Shown here one piece after another: positions 9,442-20,058 of a DNA stretch of 64,000 bases. The position numbers and the translations under genes are program-made. The first letter of the stretch is position 1, and each line of letters opens with the position of its first letter. The notes under the pieces were generated by a model that was given only the letters and a program-made list of their open reading frames with translations, ran no database searches and was not told the DNA's origin. This stretch comes from Eriocheir sinensis (Eukaryota; Arthropoda; Malacostraca; Decapoda; Varunidae), in NCBI RefSeq assembly GCF_024679095.1, contig NW_026111161.1, positions 265,501-329,500 of the forward strand. The letters are read 5' to 3'.

Positions 9442-10141
9442 TGTTATGCCGGACGTGTTACTTGGGTTCCGTGTCGCCGTCAGGAGACTTCGTGGGAGGG
9501 AGATATGTAAACACCTTGCACAGCTTCTGTAGTTTAATATTCTTCCTTAGTAGTACACTTCACTCTGACTCTTCACTGACCACTAGCTTACTATGACTGG
9601 GACTGGGCCTCTCTCGCCCTCTTCTCCTATATATATCCAGAACAGTACAGTCTAGAATGTTACAGTATATTTTAGATCATACAAGAACATGTAGCAAAAA
9701 TATATGCGAGTTGGCAACACTTATGCACGAGTTAACCAGCATCTTCACTCTTTCATCCCTCACGCTGGTAAACTCTGGAACAATCTTCCTTCATCTGTAT
9801 TTCCTCCTGCCTACGACTTGAACTCTTTCAAGAGGAGGGTATCAGGACATCTCTCCTCTCGTATTTGACCTTGCTTTTGGCCACCTCTTTTGTTTCTTTT
9901 TTTAGGAGCAGCGAGTAGCGGGCTTTTTTTTTATTGTTTTATTTTTTTTGTGTGCCCTTGAGCTGCCTCCTTTGTTGTAGAAAAAAAAAATCAAAAAATA
10001 AAAAAAAAAAAACCTTCCCGCCTGGCGTCTGGCCGCGCCCCGCGGGGTGCGGACGGCTCGCCTTGCTCCCCGCCCCCCTGCTCGCTCCTCCCGGAGCCTT
10101 CTAGAGGCCCATGGACGCCGGGGGAAGCTTCCACCACAACA
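9442..10141 (-). repeat. 3' LTR of LTR element 2, interrupted by a LINE tail
   Basis: Matches 15,460-15,864 (405 bp) except for about 291 bp inserted after 9,722. Plus-strand ends are TGTTATGCC and CACAACA. Confidence 0.85.
9723..10013 (+). mobile_element. 5'-truncated LINE 3' end inserted in the LTR
   Basis: The insertion encodes the extreme C-terminus of a LINE ORF2 (GKLWNNLPSSVFPPAYDLNS then SFKRRVSGHLSS and a stop near 9,868), followed by a 3' untranslated region and an A-rich tail (9,981-10,012). The interrupted LTR sequence ACACTT/CCCGCC continues on both sides with a short CTT duplication (9,720-9,722 and 10,014-10,016). It postdates LTR element 2. Confidence 0.75.
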
Positions 10142-10160
10142 CTATCCCCCCCTCTTAATT
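10142..10160 (-). promoter_or_regulatory. Polypurine tract of LTR element 2
   Basis: Minus strand AATTAAGAGGGGGGGATAG sits immediately before the 3' LTR start TGTTGTG. Confidence 0.75.
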
Positions 10161-10181
10161 GTGATCGTCCCAATCACACAC

Positions 10182-10955
10182 TTAACTATATACAAACATA
10201 AGAGAATTAATCAAAAACATAATAATCGTCGTATCGCTGTGGACGCCTGCGTTGTCTCTGTCTTCTGTTCGGTGCCTCCTGCACGTCTGTCTCCTGGTGC
10301 GCCTCGTCGTCGTCCGCTTCTTGGGGTGTCCCTGAAACATCTGCCGAAGCCGGAGGTTATCTCCCTTGGCTGAAAGGTCCAGAAGACCTATGTCGTCGTC
10401 GACCTCCTCTCGGTCCTGGACGTTCCTTGCGTTTTCGTCGGCTGCTGGGTGTCTGTAGTTGTTCCAGGTGTAGTTTCCCGGACCGTGGTACCTCCATAGG
10501 CGGTTGACGTGGACAACTTTTGGCTTGGTCCTTTCCGTTCTCCGGATTCGGTAAGTCACGTCGGAGAGGCGTTCTAGCATTGTATAAGGGCCTTCCCAGG
10601 GGCTCTGTAACTTCGGAGACTGTCCTTTCTTCCTTTGCAGGTTGTAAAGCCAAACTTGGTCTCCTTCCTTGAACTCAACGTGGCTTGCCCTCATATTGTA
10701 ACCGCGCTTCATGGCCTCCCCGGAGAACTTCAAGGCACCACGGACTTGATGGTGCACCTCTTCCAGCCGTTCCTCTAGTTGACGGGCAAAACTGGAGGCG
10801 TCCCTTGGAAGGCTTTCCCCAGGAGGCCTTCCTGTCAGTAGGTCCACCGGCAATCGCAGCTCACGTCCAAACATCAGCTTTGCCGGTGAATATCCATAGT
10901 CTCGTGGGCGGCAGACCTGTAGGCCATGAGGAGCGCAGGCAGCTTCTGATCCCAT
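10182..10955 (-). pseudogene. Integrase C-terminal domain of LTR element 2 (frame-shifted segment)
   Basis: This frame carries the post-core region MFGRELRLPVDLLTGRPPGE and then a GPY/F-type module: FKEGDQVWLYNLQRKKG, SPWEGPYTMLERLSDVTYRI and KPKVVHVNRLWRYHGP, involved in DNA or chromatin binding in Ty3/gypsy integrases. It ends 22 bp before the purine tract. It is joined to the catalytic core (10,874-11,227) only after a frame change near 10,900, so the chain is broken as sequenced. Confidence 0.8.
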
Positions 10956-11227
10956 GAAGACTGATCATTGTTGCACTGCTTGGCCAACTCCTGGCCCAAC
11001 GTCCAATTAAACCTCTCCACCATTCCATCTGACTGTGGGTGCAGAGGGGTGGTCCGGGTCTTCTTGATACCCAGAAGCTTGCAGCACTCAGCAAGGACTG
11101 TTGACTCAAAATTCCTTCCCTGGTCGGAATGGAGCTCGTTAGGCACACCGAAGCGACAGAACTCCTCCACCAATACCTTAGCGATGGTAGTGGCTTTCTG
11201 GTCAGGGATGGCGTAGGCTTCGGCCAT
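10874..11227 (-). pseudogene. Integrase catalytic core segment of LTR element 2
   Basis: Contains the second and third acidic residues of the DDE triad: the Asp in LHSDQGRNFES and the Glu in HPQSDGMVERFNWTL. It continues to WDQKLPALLMAYRSA, conserved after the core. The first Asp (VDIAGPLP) and the HHCC zinc module lie in another frame, upstream at 11,310-11,450. The break is near 11,222. Confidence 0.85.
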
Positions 11228-13050
11228 TTGGTGAAGTAATCCATTGTGACGCAGATGTACCTATTTCCGTTCGTCAGCAGAGGCAAGGGTCCTGCTATAT
11301 CCACTGCCACCCGTTCCATGGGGGCTCCAACCTGGTATAGTTGCAATGGGGCACGGTGACGCTTCTTGGGGCCCTTCTTTGCACAGCACACCTCACACGC
11401 GTGACACCATTCTTCCACGTCCTTCCTCATGCCAACCCAGTAGAACCTTTGGCGCAGGCGACTCAGTGTCTTCTTTATCCCAAGGTGTCCGCTGGTGATG
11501 CTGTCGTGCATTTCTTTCAAGACGCCTTCCCGGGACTTCATAGGTAGCGCCGTGGACCAGTAGTGGTCAAGACCATCATGAGAGACCCAGCGTCGCTGCA
11601 ACACCCCGTTGTCCATCCGAAGAGTGTCCCACTGAGTCCAGTAATTCTTGGTGGTAGGGCTTTCTCTCGAGATTACTTCCCACCCAGGTCGCATTGACGA
11701 TTGACTCAGCCACTCCATAATTGGTCTCAGATCTCGGTCCTCCCACTGCAGTTTTCCCAAGTCTTCCCATGGCACCTCCGCTGTCTGTTCCACTGTAGTG
11801 CGGCGGCACATATTCTGGACGCTTTCCCTCTGGAGGCAATGTTGACACTCAGGTAGGCAGGGGCGCCGGTTCAAGCTGTCCGCGTTACCGTGTGTTAGCC
11901 CAGATCGGTGCACAATAGTGTAGTGATGCTGCTCTAGTTTACCTATCCAGCGAGCAAGCTGGCCCTCAGGGTTTTTCAGTGACTTCAACCACCGCAATGC
12001 AGCGTGATCCGTGTGGATGGTGAAAGTTGCACCGTACAGGTAAGTATGGAAGAAGTCAAGGCTTTTGACTACTGCCAGGAGTTCTTTCCGGGTCACGCAA
12101 TAGTTTTTCTCGGCTGGGGTGAGCTTCTTGCTGAAATAGGCCACAACCCGTTCCATGTCGGCACATGCCTGGGACAGCACTCCACCAATCCCCTCATCAC
12201 TGGCATCACAATCCAGTATAAAAGGCTTAGAGGGGTCTGGGTAGGTGAGTACGGGCGAGCCGATGAGGGGCTCGTTGAACTTCTCAAAGGCAACCTGAGT
12301 TTCCGCTGTCCACTCAAACTTGCGCCCCTTCTTCGTCAGGAGGTGCAGTGGTGCAGCAATCGTAGCGAAGCCTTTTACAAACCTGCGGTAGTATGAGCAC
12401 AACCCGGGGAAGCTCCGCAGCTCCTTCACGTTGGTGGGTGTTGGCCAGTCCCTTACCGCAGCCACCTTCTCAGGATCAGTGCGTACTCCAGCCTCGCTCA
12501 CGATGTGTCCCAAGTATTGGACCTCCCTTTGGAATAGGCAGCATTTCTTAGGGCTGAGCTTAAGGTGTGCAGCTCTAAACCGGGCGAAAACCTCTGATAG
12601 CCTTTCCATCTCCTGCTCGAAGGTCTGGCCAAAGACAATCACGTCGTCGAGGTAGATGAGTGCCGTCTTCCAGTGAAGTCCCTCCAGCACCCTCTCCATC
12701 AGCCGCTCGAACGTGGCCGGCGCGTTGCAGAGGCCAAAGGGCATGACCTTAAACTGCCACAGGCCTTGACCGTAGGAGAAGGCTGTTTTCTCTTTGTCCT
12801 GCTCCGCCATTTTGACTTGGTGATACCCAGATTTCATATCCAGTGTTGAAAACCACTTGGAGCCCACCAAAGCGTCGAGCGTGTCGTCGATCCGTGGGAG
12901 TGGGTATGAATCCTTGATGGTAAAATCGTTGAGGGCTCGGTAGTCCACGCAGCACCTGAGGGAACCGTCCTTTTTCCTGACGAACACTACAGCAGACGCC
13001 CACGGGCTGCTGGACCGCTCGATTAACCCCTGTTGCCGGAGATCATCCAT
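11226..13050 (-). pseudogene. Reverse transcriptase, RNase H and integrase N-terminus of LTR element 2
   Basis: One open frame covers RT fingers from MDDLRQQGLIERSSSPWAS, the palm with the catalytic YLDDVIVF (near 12,655-12,632), the connection YLGHIVSEAGVRTDPEKV, RNase H with FILDCDASDEGIGGVLSQ, YCVTRKELLAVV and IHTDHAALRWL (D-E-D residues present), and the integrase HHCC region ending CHACEVCCAKKG plus VAVDIAGPLP with the first catalytic Asp. After CVTMDYFTKWP the frame is lost (near 11,222). The RT and RNase H active sites look intact. The protein joins protease upstream only across two further frame changes. Confidence 0.85.
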
Positions 13051-13213
13051 TACCTCATCCTTCGAGGAGCTTGCTTCACTGGGCGATGGCTACCTGTGTC
13101 GATGTGGTGCTCTACCAGGTCCGTACACCCCAAATCCAGGTCTCCTATGGAAAACACATCTGCATTCCTCACGAGAAGCTCCCTGAGCTGTTCCACTTGG
13201 GGTTCCTCTAGAC
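13051..13213 (-). pseudogene. Protease-RT linker of LTR element 2 in a third frame
   Basis: Encodes SSKCLEEPQVEQLRELLV then GCTDLVEHHIDTGSHRPVKQ, the conserved approach to RT (H-I-D-T-G...P-V-K-Q). Frames change at both ends, near 13,213 and 13,055, so it marks two indels. Confidence 0.7.
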
Positions 13214-14056
13214 ACTTGGAGCTCCTGTAAACAGGTCGCGCAGGTAGTCGGGCAACTCCTCCTGGGGCTTTGTCAGGGTTCTCCTGCAGACACAGGTTCT
13301 CGGTTCCTGGTCGATCTCTTGGCACAACCCCACCATGGTCCCTTGTTCTATTTTCTTTGGGGTGAAGGAGACATTGGCCACGACGACAGGCACTTCCGCT
13401 GCAGCAGGGTCTACCAAAGTACTGCCTACAATCACCCCGTTTTCTACCGGGCATCGACTTCCACTCTCTACCACACACAGGCTAGCCGGGGGGGCACCCG
13501 TAATTTGACAGGGTAACAGCATCTCCGACCTCGGAGGAATAATGGTGGTGCCCTTGACCGTCACTGGCAGGTCTTCCTTGTTCACAGTCGTCAGTGGCAC
13601 CCTTCTTCCTCTTACAGTCAGCTGCTTAGCGCGGAAGTCCAGCTCGCACCTGTGGGAGACAAGATAATCCATACCTAGGATGCAGGGGTCGTCCATGTCA
13701 GTCACGTAGACAGAGAGGAACTTTTCCTTTCCTCCGAGCTCAAACTTCACGTCCACTGGGCCTCTGAGCTCTGCGTAGTGTCCTGTGACTCCGCACAGTC
13801 GATGCGGCGTCTTAGGAAGCCGACGATGACTCACCACGTCAGGCCGCACAAATGTGCGTTCCGAGCCTGTGTCGACGACCAGAGGCCACAACACTCCATC
13901 AACCTTGCCCTCCACTTGGCAGCTTGTCATGGTGGTTCTCCTGCACACTGATATCTTCGGGGGATGTACAGGACAGACTGGTCGTTGCTCCCGTGAACCA
14001 GTCCTCCTTAGTTTCCCGAGTGGTGGTCCCTCGCCGGGGGCACAGTTTTCAGACAC
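13208..14056 (-). pseudogene. Protease region of LTR element 2 (pol N-terminus)
   Basis: A retropepsin-like aspartic protease. The active-site triad is seen in LVVDTGSERTFVRPDV, followed by RLCGVTGHYAELRGPVDV and CILGMDYLV, the usual flap and ILG strand. It is reached from gag by a -1 shift at GGGAAAC (14,011-14,017), which continues in this frame as LRRTGSREQRPVCPV, so the apparent Met start at 14,056 is not needed. The frame ends at 13,208 in RDLFTGAPSV, where the next coding block is in another frame. The mature enzyme would dimerise to cleave Gag-Pol. Confidence 0.82.
13976..14017 (-). promoter_or_regulatory. Programmed -1 ribosomal frameshift signal at the gag/pol junction
   Basis: The gag frame ends TCG GGA AAC TAA, placing the canonical slippery heptamer GGGAAAC in X XXY YYZ register directly before the gag stop. 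Seven bases downstream a hairpin can form: GACTGGT (14,003-13,997) pairs perfectly with ACCAGTC (13,982-13,976) around a 14-nt loop. Slipping back one base enters the protease frame. This is the standard architecture of retroviral-type -1 frameshifting. Confidence 0.8.
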
Positions 14057-15417
14057 TCATTCTTCCAGTGCCCCTTTTCTCCACAGGTCCAGCACTTGGG
14101 TCCTTCCCTGGGCTTCTTCTTAGCGCCACCTTCATATTCCTTCTTCCTCTTATAGCATTCGTTCTCCTTGTGCCCAACCTTCTCGCAGTACCAGCACGTT
14201 CCTTGGAACCTGTCTGTGTCGCTGACAGCGCCCTTTCGTGCCCTAAAGCCAGAAGTCGAGTCGTCCCTGAAGCTTGACAAGCTAGACCTAACAAAGGACT
14301 CAAACTCCATGGCACGTGCCAGAGCTTCCTGCATTGATGTTGGCTTAGCTTGGTTCACTTGTATCTTCAGCTGAGGGCTGTCCAGGGCATCGATGAATTG
14401 ATCACGCAGCAAAACCGTCAGCAGGTCAAGGGTGGCACCTGGGTATGCCTTGTGCGCCATGCTCTCAAGGTCCTGAGCGAGTTCCTGAAGAGACTCGCCG
14501 CGCCTCCTGTTGCGGGTTCTGAACCTAACCCTGAAGAGCTCGTTCTGGTGCTTGGTCCCATATCGTTGCTCCAGCGCCTGTGCCAGCCCGCTGTAGCTGC
14601 CCTTTGTCGCATTGTCGAGCTGAGCAAGAGCCTCCAGCGCCGCCCCTTTCAGGCTAGTGGCCAGCTGTACCGCGCACTCTTGGTCATCCCATCCGTTCCG
14701 AGCTGCCAACAGCTCAAACTGAGCGCGGTAAGCCTCCCAGGAGACCTTGCCATCAAACTCCTGAGGCTTCTTTCTAACAGGCAAACCCAGCAGACTCATG
14801 GGGCTGGCGGAACTTCTTGCGGGGATAAATTTAGGCGAAACAGGGCTCAAACTACCCCGGACTTGCGTAGGAGAAGCATCTTGGGTACAACTAGCCCCTG
14901 CAGGCACTTGCTGTCCGTTTCCAGCCAAGCAGTCGTCAAGGGCCTTCACTCTGTCACTTACTTCTAATATTTCTTTGTGTGTCGTCTCCCGTACCACCTC
15001 CATCTCTTGTTGAAGATTTGTGTGTTCTTTTTCCACTTCTATCAGGCGTTGTCCCAAGTTCGTGGTCACATCAGTCATTTCTCTTCGCACTGACTCATTT
15101 CCATCTTGTACTGCTTTTAACTGTAGCTGTAATCCTGTGAAGCGATCTTCCAGCTGTTCTTTGAGTTCTTGGAGTGTTCCTTCTTGTTGTTCTTTGAGTT
15201 CTTGGAGTGTTCTTTCTTGTTGTTCTTTGAGTTCTTGGAGTGTTCTTTCTTGTTGTTCTTTGAGTTCTTGGAGTGTTCTTTCTTGTTGTTCTTTGAGTTC
15301 TTGGAGTGTTCTTTCTTGTTGCTGTGCTCTTTCTTGTTTCTCCCCCTGTAGTCTCAAAGCTTCCAAGAGTTCAGTCAACACGTCGTCCCTCTGGGCAGCT
15401 TGGGAACGAGTCTCCAT
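14008..15417 (-). CDS. Gag polyprotein of LTR element 2 (469 aa, intact)
   Basis: Starts METRSQAAQRDD. About residues 30-90 are a coiled coil built from roughly five copies of an 11-residue unit, RTLQELKEQQE. A second helical stretch follows (to about 165), then a capsid-type Retrotrans_gag region (about 215-340) with KKPQEFDGKVSWEAYRAQFE and GESLQELAQDLESMAHKAYP. Two CCHC zinc knuckles close the protein: CWYCEKVGHKENEC and CWTCGEKGHWKNEC, expected to bind genomic RNA. The frame is unbroken and ends at the slippery site. It forms the particle in which reverse transcription would occur. Confidence 0.9.
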   Translation of the reverse strand: METRSQAAQRDDVLTELLEALRLQGEKQERAQQQERTLQELKEQQERTLQELKEQQERTLQELKEQQERTLQELKEQQEGTLQELKEQLEDRFTGLQLQLKAVQDGNESVRREMTDVTTNLGQRLIEVEKEHTNLQQEMEVVRETTHKEILEVSDRVKALDDCLAGNGQQVPAGASCTQDASPTQVRGSLSPVSPKFIPARSSASPMSLLGLPVRKKPQEFDGKVSWEAYRAQFELLAARNGWDDQECAVQLATSLKGAALEALAQLDNATKGSYSGLAQALEQRYGTKHQNELFRVRFRTRNRRRGESLQELAQDLESMAHKAYPGATLDLLTVLLRDQFIDALDSPQLKIQVNQAKPTSMQEALARAMEFESFVRSSLSSFRDDSTSGFRARKGAVSDTDRFQGTCWYCEKVGHKENECYKRKKEYEGGAKKKPREGPKCWTCGEKGHWKNECLKTVPPARDHHSGN

Positions 15418-15439
15418 GGCGAAAAAAACAAAAACAAAT

Positions 15440-15459
15440 GCCTACACTCCTGACGCCAA
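15440..15459 (-). promoter_or_regulatory. Putative primer-binding site of LTR element 2
   Basis: Minus strand TTGGCGTCAGGAGTGTAGGC starts right after the 5' LTR end and resembles the PBS of LTR element 1. Confidence 0.6.
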
Positions 15460-15864
15460 TGTTATGCCGGACGTGTTACTTGGGTTCCGTGTCGCCGTCA
15501 GGAGACTTCGTGGGAGGGAGATATGTAAACACCTTGCACAGCTTCTGTAGTTTAATATTCTTCCTTAGTAGTACACTTCACTCTGACTCTTCACTGACCA
15601 CTAGCTTACTATGACTGGGACTGGGCCTCTCTCGCCCTCTTCTCCTAATATATCCAGAACAGTACAGTCTAGAATGTTACAGTATATTTTAGATCATACA
15701 AGAACATGTAGCAAAAATATATGCGAGTTGGCAACACTTCCCGCCTGGCGTCTGGCCGCGCCCCACGGGGCGCGGACGGCTCGCCTTGCTCCCCGCCCCC
15801 CTGCTCGCTCCTCCCGGAGCCGTCTAGAGGCCCATGGACGCCGGGGGAAGCTTCCAGCACAACA
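15460..15864 (-). repeat. 5' LTR of LTR element 2
   Basis: 405-bp copy of 9,442-10,141 without the LINE insertion. The ATATAT duplication follows at 15,865. Confidence 0.87.
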
Positions 15865-16270
15865 ATATATTGACGGTATACCATGTACGTCAGCCGACCT
15901 TCTAGCTCAGACGGTATACCACGTCAATCGACCTCTACGGGTTGACGGTATACACAAAGAAACACAAAGGAAGAACAAACAACAGCAGACCTGCTGGTCC
16001 TTACGAGGCTGAGCCTGTTTGTGATAAGCAACACTAACCATCTAATCAAATGTGGAAGATGAAGGACAGTAAAGGCGAAGGCTCCTCCCTACCCCCCCAT
16101 CCCTCCAGCCAAAGCTGACAGGAAAGGAAAAAGAACCATGCAGCATAGAAAAACTGCATGGAAATTATGTAGGAAAGAGGAAAGAACTACCATTACTGCT
16201 ACCACTAACCGGGTGATAAAAACGGACAAGGACACCAGTATTCGAAAGAACTTAATGTTATTACGACAAT

Positions 16271-18020
16271 GAGTAATATCTTAGTTGCTGGTTGGATTCA
16301 AAACACTTGTCTAATATATTCTTGAAGGCCGTAACTGTTGTACTATCAACGACATCACAGGGTAGAGAGTTCCAAACATTAACAACTTGATTGAAGAAAA
16401 GTGTTTAGCTTCATGCGACGAGAATCTTTTACCACTTATCTTCAAATTGTGATTTCTTCTTGTTCTATTTGATCGATCAATTGTAAAGTAATCTTCCGCA
16501 TTAATATCACTGAATCCTTTAAACATTTTAAACACTTCTATTAGATCGCCTCGCATTCTTCATTTTGATAGGCTGAATAAATTTACTTCTTTAAGCCTTT
16601 GTTCATATGATAAATTTCTCAACCTAGGAATCATCTTTGTTACTCTTCGTTGAACCCGTTCCAACTTTTCTAAGTCTTTTCTGTAATAGGGAGACCAAAA
16701 CTGTACACAGTACTCCAGATGGGGTCGAACCAACGAATTATACAGTTTTAATATTACTTTTTCTGATTTATTATTAAAGACTCATCCGATGAAGCCAACC
16801 AATTTGTTTGCAGTTTTAACAACCTCTGAACAATGCTGACCGGGCTTTAAATTGCTTGATATAGTGATTCCAAGATCCTTTTCTTTACTTACTGCAGAAA
16901 GTTGTTGGCCATTCATTACGTACCGAACGCGATTGTTATTTTTTCCGATGTGCAACACTTTACATCTGTCAACGTTAAATTTCATTTGCCATTGATTGGC
17001 CCAACGTGCAAGTCGATCTAGATCTGATTGTAAAGCTTCTTCGTCGAGTGTCGCAGTTACTTTACTAGCAATTTTTGTGTCATCAGCAAATTTTGATACT
17101 TTGCAAGTGAGCCCATCATCGATATCATTAACATAAATTAAGAAGAGCATAGGGCCAAGCACTGATCCTTGAGGTACACCACTTCTGACATCGAGCCAGT
17201 TAGATGTAACACCGTTTAGAACTACTCTCTGTTTCCGCTCAGAGAGCCAGTCCACAAGCCAATTGTGAATGTTACCCGAGATACCGTGCGCCAATAGTTT
17301 GCTGAGCAATCGTTGGTGGGGGACCTTATCAAATGCCTTTTGAAAATCCAGATATATGATATCTACTGATCTGCTTTCATCGAACACCTCAAAAATATAA
17401 TGAAAAAATCAAGTTAGTTAAACACGAACGTTTACTACGGAAGCCATGTTGCGAATTATTTATCATATTATTTTCTTCGAAGAATTTCACCATATTGTCG
17501 CGAGTGATAGTCTCCATTAACTTACAAACAATCGATGTCAGGCTAATTGGTCGATAGTTTCCTGGATGAGACTTGTCCCCCCTTTTGAAAATTAGTTGGA
17601 CATTTGCAAGTTTCCAATCCGACAGAACTTTTCCAGCTGTTAGATTTATTGAATATGATGGAGAGTGTTTTACAAATTTGATGCTTGATTTCTTTGAAGA
17701 CCCTAGGGGTAATTTTGTCTGGACCAGGAGCTTTGCTTACTTAAATCTTTTCACTTGTGCGTAAAATGTCACTTTCTACAATGAGAACGCCACTTAACAT
17801 CTTTTCGGTCCTTCTAACCTCTGGCGGTAGAGGTGATAAACAATCTTCGTCGGTAAATACGGATGCGAAAAAGTTATTTAGTAGTGTAGTCATTTCATTT
17901 TCATCGTTCATGTCGTTACCATTATCATTATCAAGCGGTCCGATACCACAAGTGAGTGACTTTTTATTATTTACATAGCTAAAAAATTCTTTAGGATTAG
18001 ATTTACTCGTTTCCGATATA
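16271..18020 (-). pseudogene. Reverse transcriptase of the CR1-like LINE
   Basis: The best preserved block, 17,387-16,782, contains VDIIYLDFQKAFDKVPHQRL, SGVPQGSVLGPMLFLIYVND and the catalytic KFADDTKIA box, then WANQWQMKFNVDRCKVLHIG. The thumb continues near 16,700-16,560, and the C-terminus (DYFTIDRSNRTRRNHNLKI, then VTAFKNILDKCF) is at 16,500-16,270. The upstream finger region (18,020-17,390) has APGPDKITPRVFKEIK but several stops. It would copy the element RNA at the nicked target. Confidence 0.8.
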
Positions 18021-18786
18021 CAGTAAAACCCCGATTATCCAAAAGCGGATTATCCGAAATTGATCTGGATAATTCAATTAAAAAATTTTTTTTTTTCTAT
18101 ACTAAAACGTTATAAAACATCAAAAATAAATAAAAGTAACTACATATGTACTATATTAACACATTTTAAATTGATAAGAACAGTTAAAATGAATATGCTT
18201 TCTAATACGTATTGCCGAAATAGCTTGTAACGAATAGATCAATGTATTAGACAAAAAACATTAAACAAACTCTCAACAACACGTCACCACTTTCGCCCCA
18301 GCAAGGACGTGAGGTGCGTGACGAACAAACTACTGCACGACTACTCTCACCCCGTACTCTCAAGACAACGACACAAACACGACTCCCCTCTCCACTCCAT
18401 GCCACATTCCCCTTCCAACATACGAGTTGCGCGATAATATGAGTCATCATACTGTGTCTCCACCTGCACGATGCATCAAGGTCACACTTGCAAGCTTGCA
18501 CAACCATTCACAATCGCACTCTGCAACATTCACAATTCAGATCTGCAACGCTCACAAGTATCAACATACACTGGTCCAGACAAGGAGACACACAGACAAA
18601 CATACAATAAAACATTTACATCACATGTTTTAAGCGTACTACTTTGTTTAGTGTAGCGTGTTTGTTTGGTTTCAAAATCAAAATGGCGGCGATCAAAATG
18701 GCGGCCATAAATCCGGATTATCCGATAAATCGGCTTATCCGAAAGAGGCTTCCCCCCTTCAATTTCGGATAATCGGGGTTTTACTG
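18021..18786. mobile_element. Tigger/pogo-like MITE (copy T1) in the CR1-like LINE
   Basis: Inverted ends CAGTAAAACCCCGATTATCC and its complement, flanked by TA (18,019-18,020 and 18,787-18,788). It interrupts LINE ORF2 after a KNLEEY segment. No transposase remains. Copy T2 (45,801-46,464) is the same family with a different internal deletion. Confidence 0.85.
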
Positions 18787-18788
18787 TA

Positions 18789-20058
18789 TATTCTTCAAGA
18801 TTTTTCTTGCTTTGTTTTATTAATTTCTTGGTTTTGCGGTGACTTCTGTCCAACTCTAGTTTGTCAGCCTCACTCTGAGTTGATATGTATCTACTGTATA
18901 TGCATTTTTTAAGAGATAGGCTATTTTGAATTTTGTTATTCCACCATTTGGGTTTCTTCTTAAAAGCTGAACGTCTGTTACGATAGGGTACGCATATGCT
19001 TATGGCACTGTTCAATAATGTGGTGAAGGCCCCCCAAGATTTATCAATATTTGTTTCCGCTGAGATTTCAGTCCAGTCAGAATTATTTAGAATTGATCGG
19101 AGTCTTACGAAATTCGCTCTTTGATAATCAGGCACCTTTTCTTTACTAGGAGTTACTTTACTTTCTTTCATATTGATGCTGAATGTGATTGTTCGGTGAT
19201 TTCTAGAACTAAAAATTAGACCAACATTTACTTCGTTAACTAGATCAGCTGTCGTTGAAAAGATAAAGTCAAGTATATTATTTTCCCGAGTCGGTTCTTG
19301 AACCTGTTGATGTAAATCACTTTCTAGTAAATTTGTGTACAGGTCAAGCAAGCCCTGTATGACAGTTCAATGGTTCACCCCATCTTTTCACTGGCAAGCT
19401 AAAGTCCCCAACAATTACTGCCTCGCAACTGCTACTTGTTTCTAATAATAACTCACTTAATGTGTGGTCGATATCAAGAGTCTGCCCTGGCGGTCTGTAG
19501 ATAAGTTGAATTACTATTTTACGAGATTTATTTTTAATTTTAATGAAGACCGTGTCTACATTGGTTATAATATCTGTTTTCACGAATACTGGATGGAGAG
19601 AGTTGTGGATATAAAAGATAACGCCTCCACCCCGTCTGTTCTCTCTTTCAAGACTAAAGATGGTATAACCCGGTAATTTCAATGAAGACCGTATCTACAT
19701 TGGTTATAATATGTTTTCCCAGATACTGGATGGAGAGAGTTGTGGATATAAAAGATAACGCCTCCACCCCGTCTGTTCTCTCTTTCATTACTAAAGTTGG
19801 TATAACCCGGTAATCTATATTCCGCAATGAAATCTCTATTTGAAGTGTCTATCCAAGATTCTGTGACTCTGATAATGTGATAATGATTTGTAGCTGCGAG
19901 GCCTTCTAAGTCTTCAAATTTGTTACATAGGCTATGAGCGTTTATATAGCAAGCTTTAATGTGATTTGAGTCGGGGGTTTTGTGGGTTGAGTGCTCCTTT
20001 ACGGCGGAGCTGCTGGTGTTCTCGCCTCCGCGTTTTTTGGTCTCGAAGAGCCACTTGG
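18789..20058 (-). pseudogene. Endonuclease (EEP family) region of the CR1-like LINE ORF2
   Basis: Blocks in order on the minus strand: ACYINAHSLCNKFEDL (start, near 19,950), VTESWIDTSNRDF, RENRRGGGVIFYIHNSLHPV, IYRPPGQTLD, a degenerate AVIVGDFSLP (the GDFN-type motif carries S for N), ENNILDFIFST, then FSSRNHRTITF where SDH is expected, and the linker KKKPKWWNNKIQ. The catalytic Asn and the SDH motif are altered and the frame is broken near 19,680 and 19,350, so it is inactive. A 135-bp tandem repeat at 19,541-19,818 duplicates the GGGVIFYIHNS part. Confidence 0.75.
19541..19818. repeat. Two tandem copies of a ~137-bp segment of the LINE endonuclease
   Basis: The run from TGAAGACCGTGTCTACATTGG to GGTATAACCCGGTAAT near 19,677 recurs immediately from about 19,682 to 19,815, with about ten differences. 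It is internal to the LINE and explains the repeated protein block. Confidence 0.85.

Larger units (their letters stand above)
9442..15864 (-). mobile_element. LTR element 2: full-structure Ty3/gypsy retrotransposon
   Basis: Read on the minus strand it has a 5' LTR (15,864-15,460), PBS (15,459-15,440), gag (15,417-14,008), a -1 frameshift signal, protease, RT, RNase H, integrase in the standard Ty3/gypsy order, a purine tract (10,160-10,142) and a 3' LTR (10,141-9,442). The flanks ATATAT (9,436-9,441 and 15,865-15,870) are identical, so the insertion boundaries are sound, although the AT-rich motif is weakly informative. Gag is intact; pol has about four frame changes. The LTRs differ at about five positions once the LINE inserted in the 3' LTR is removed, so the element is young, and some frameshifts could be assembly errors. 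Confidence 0.88.
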
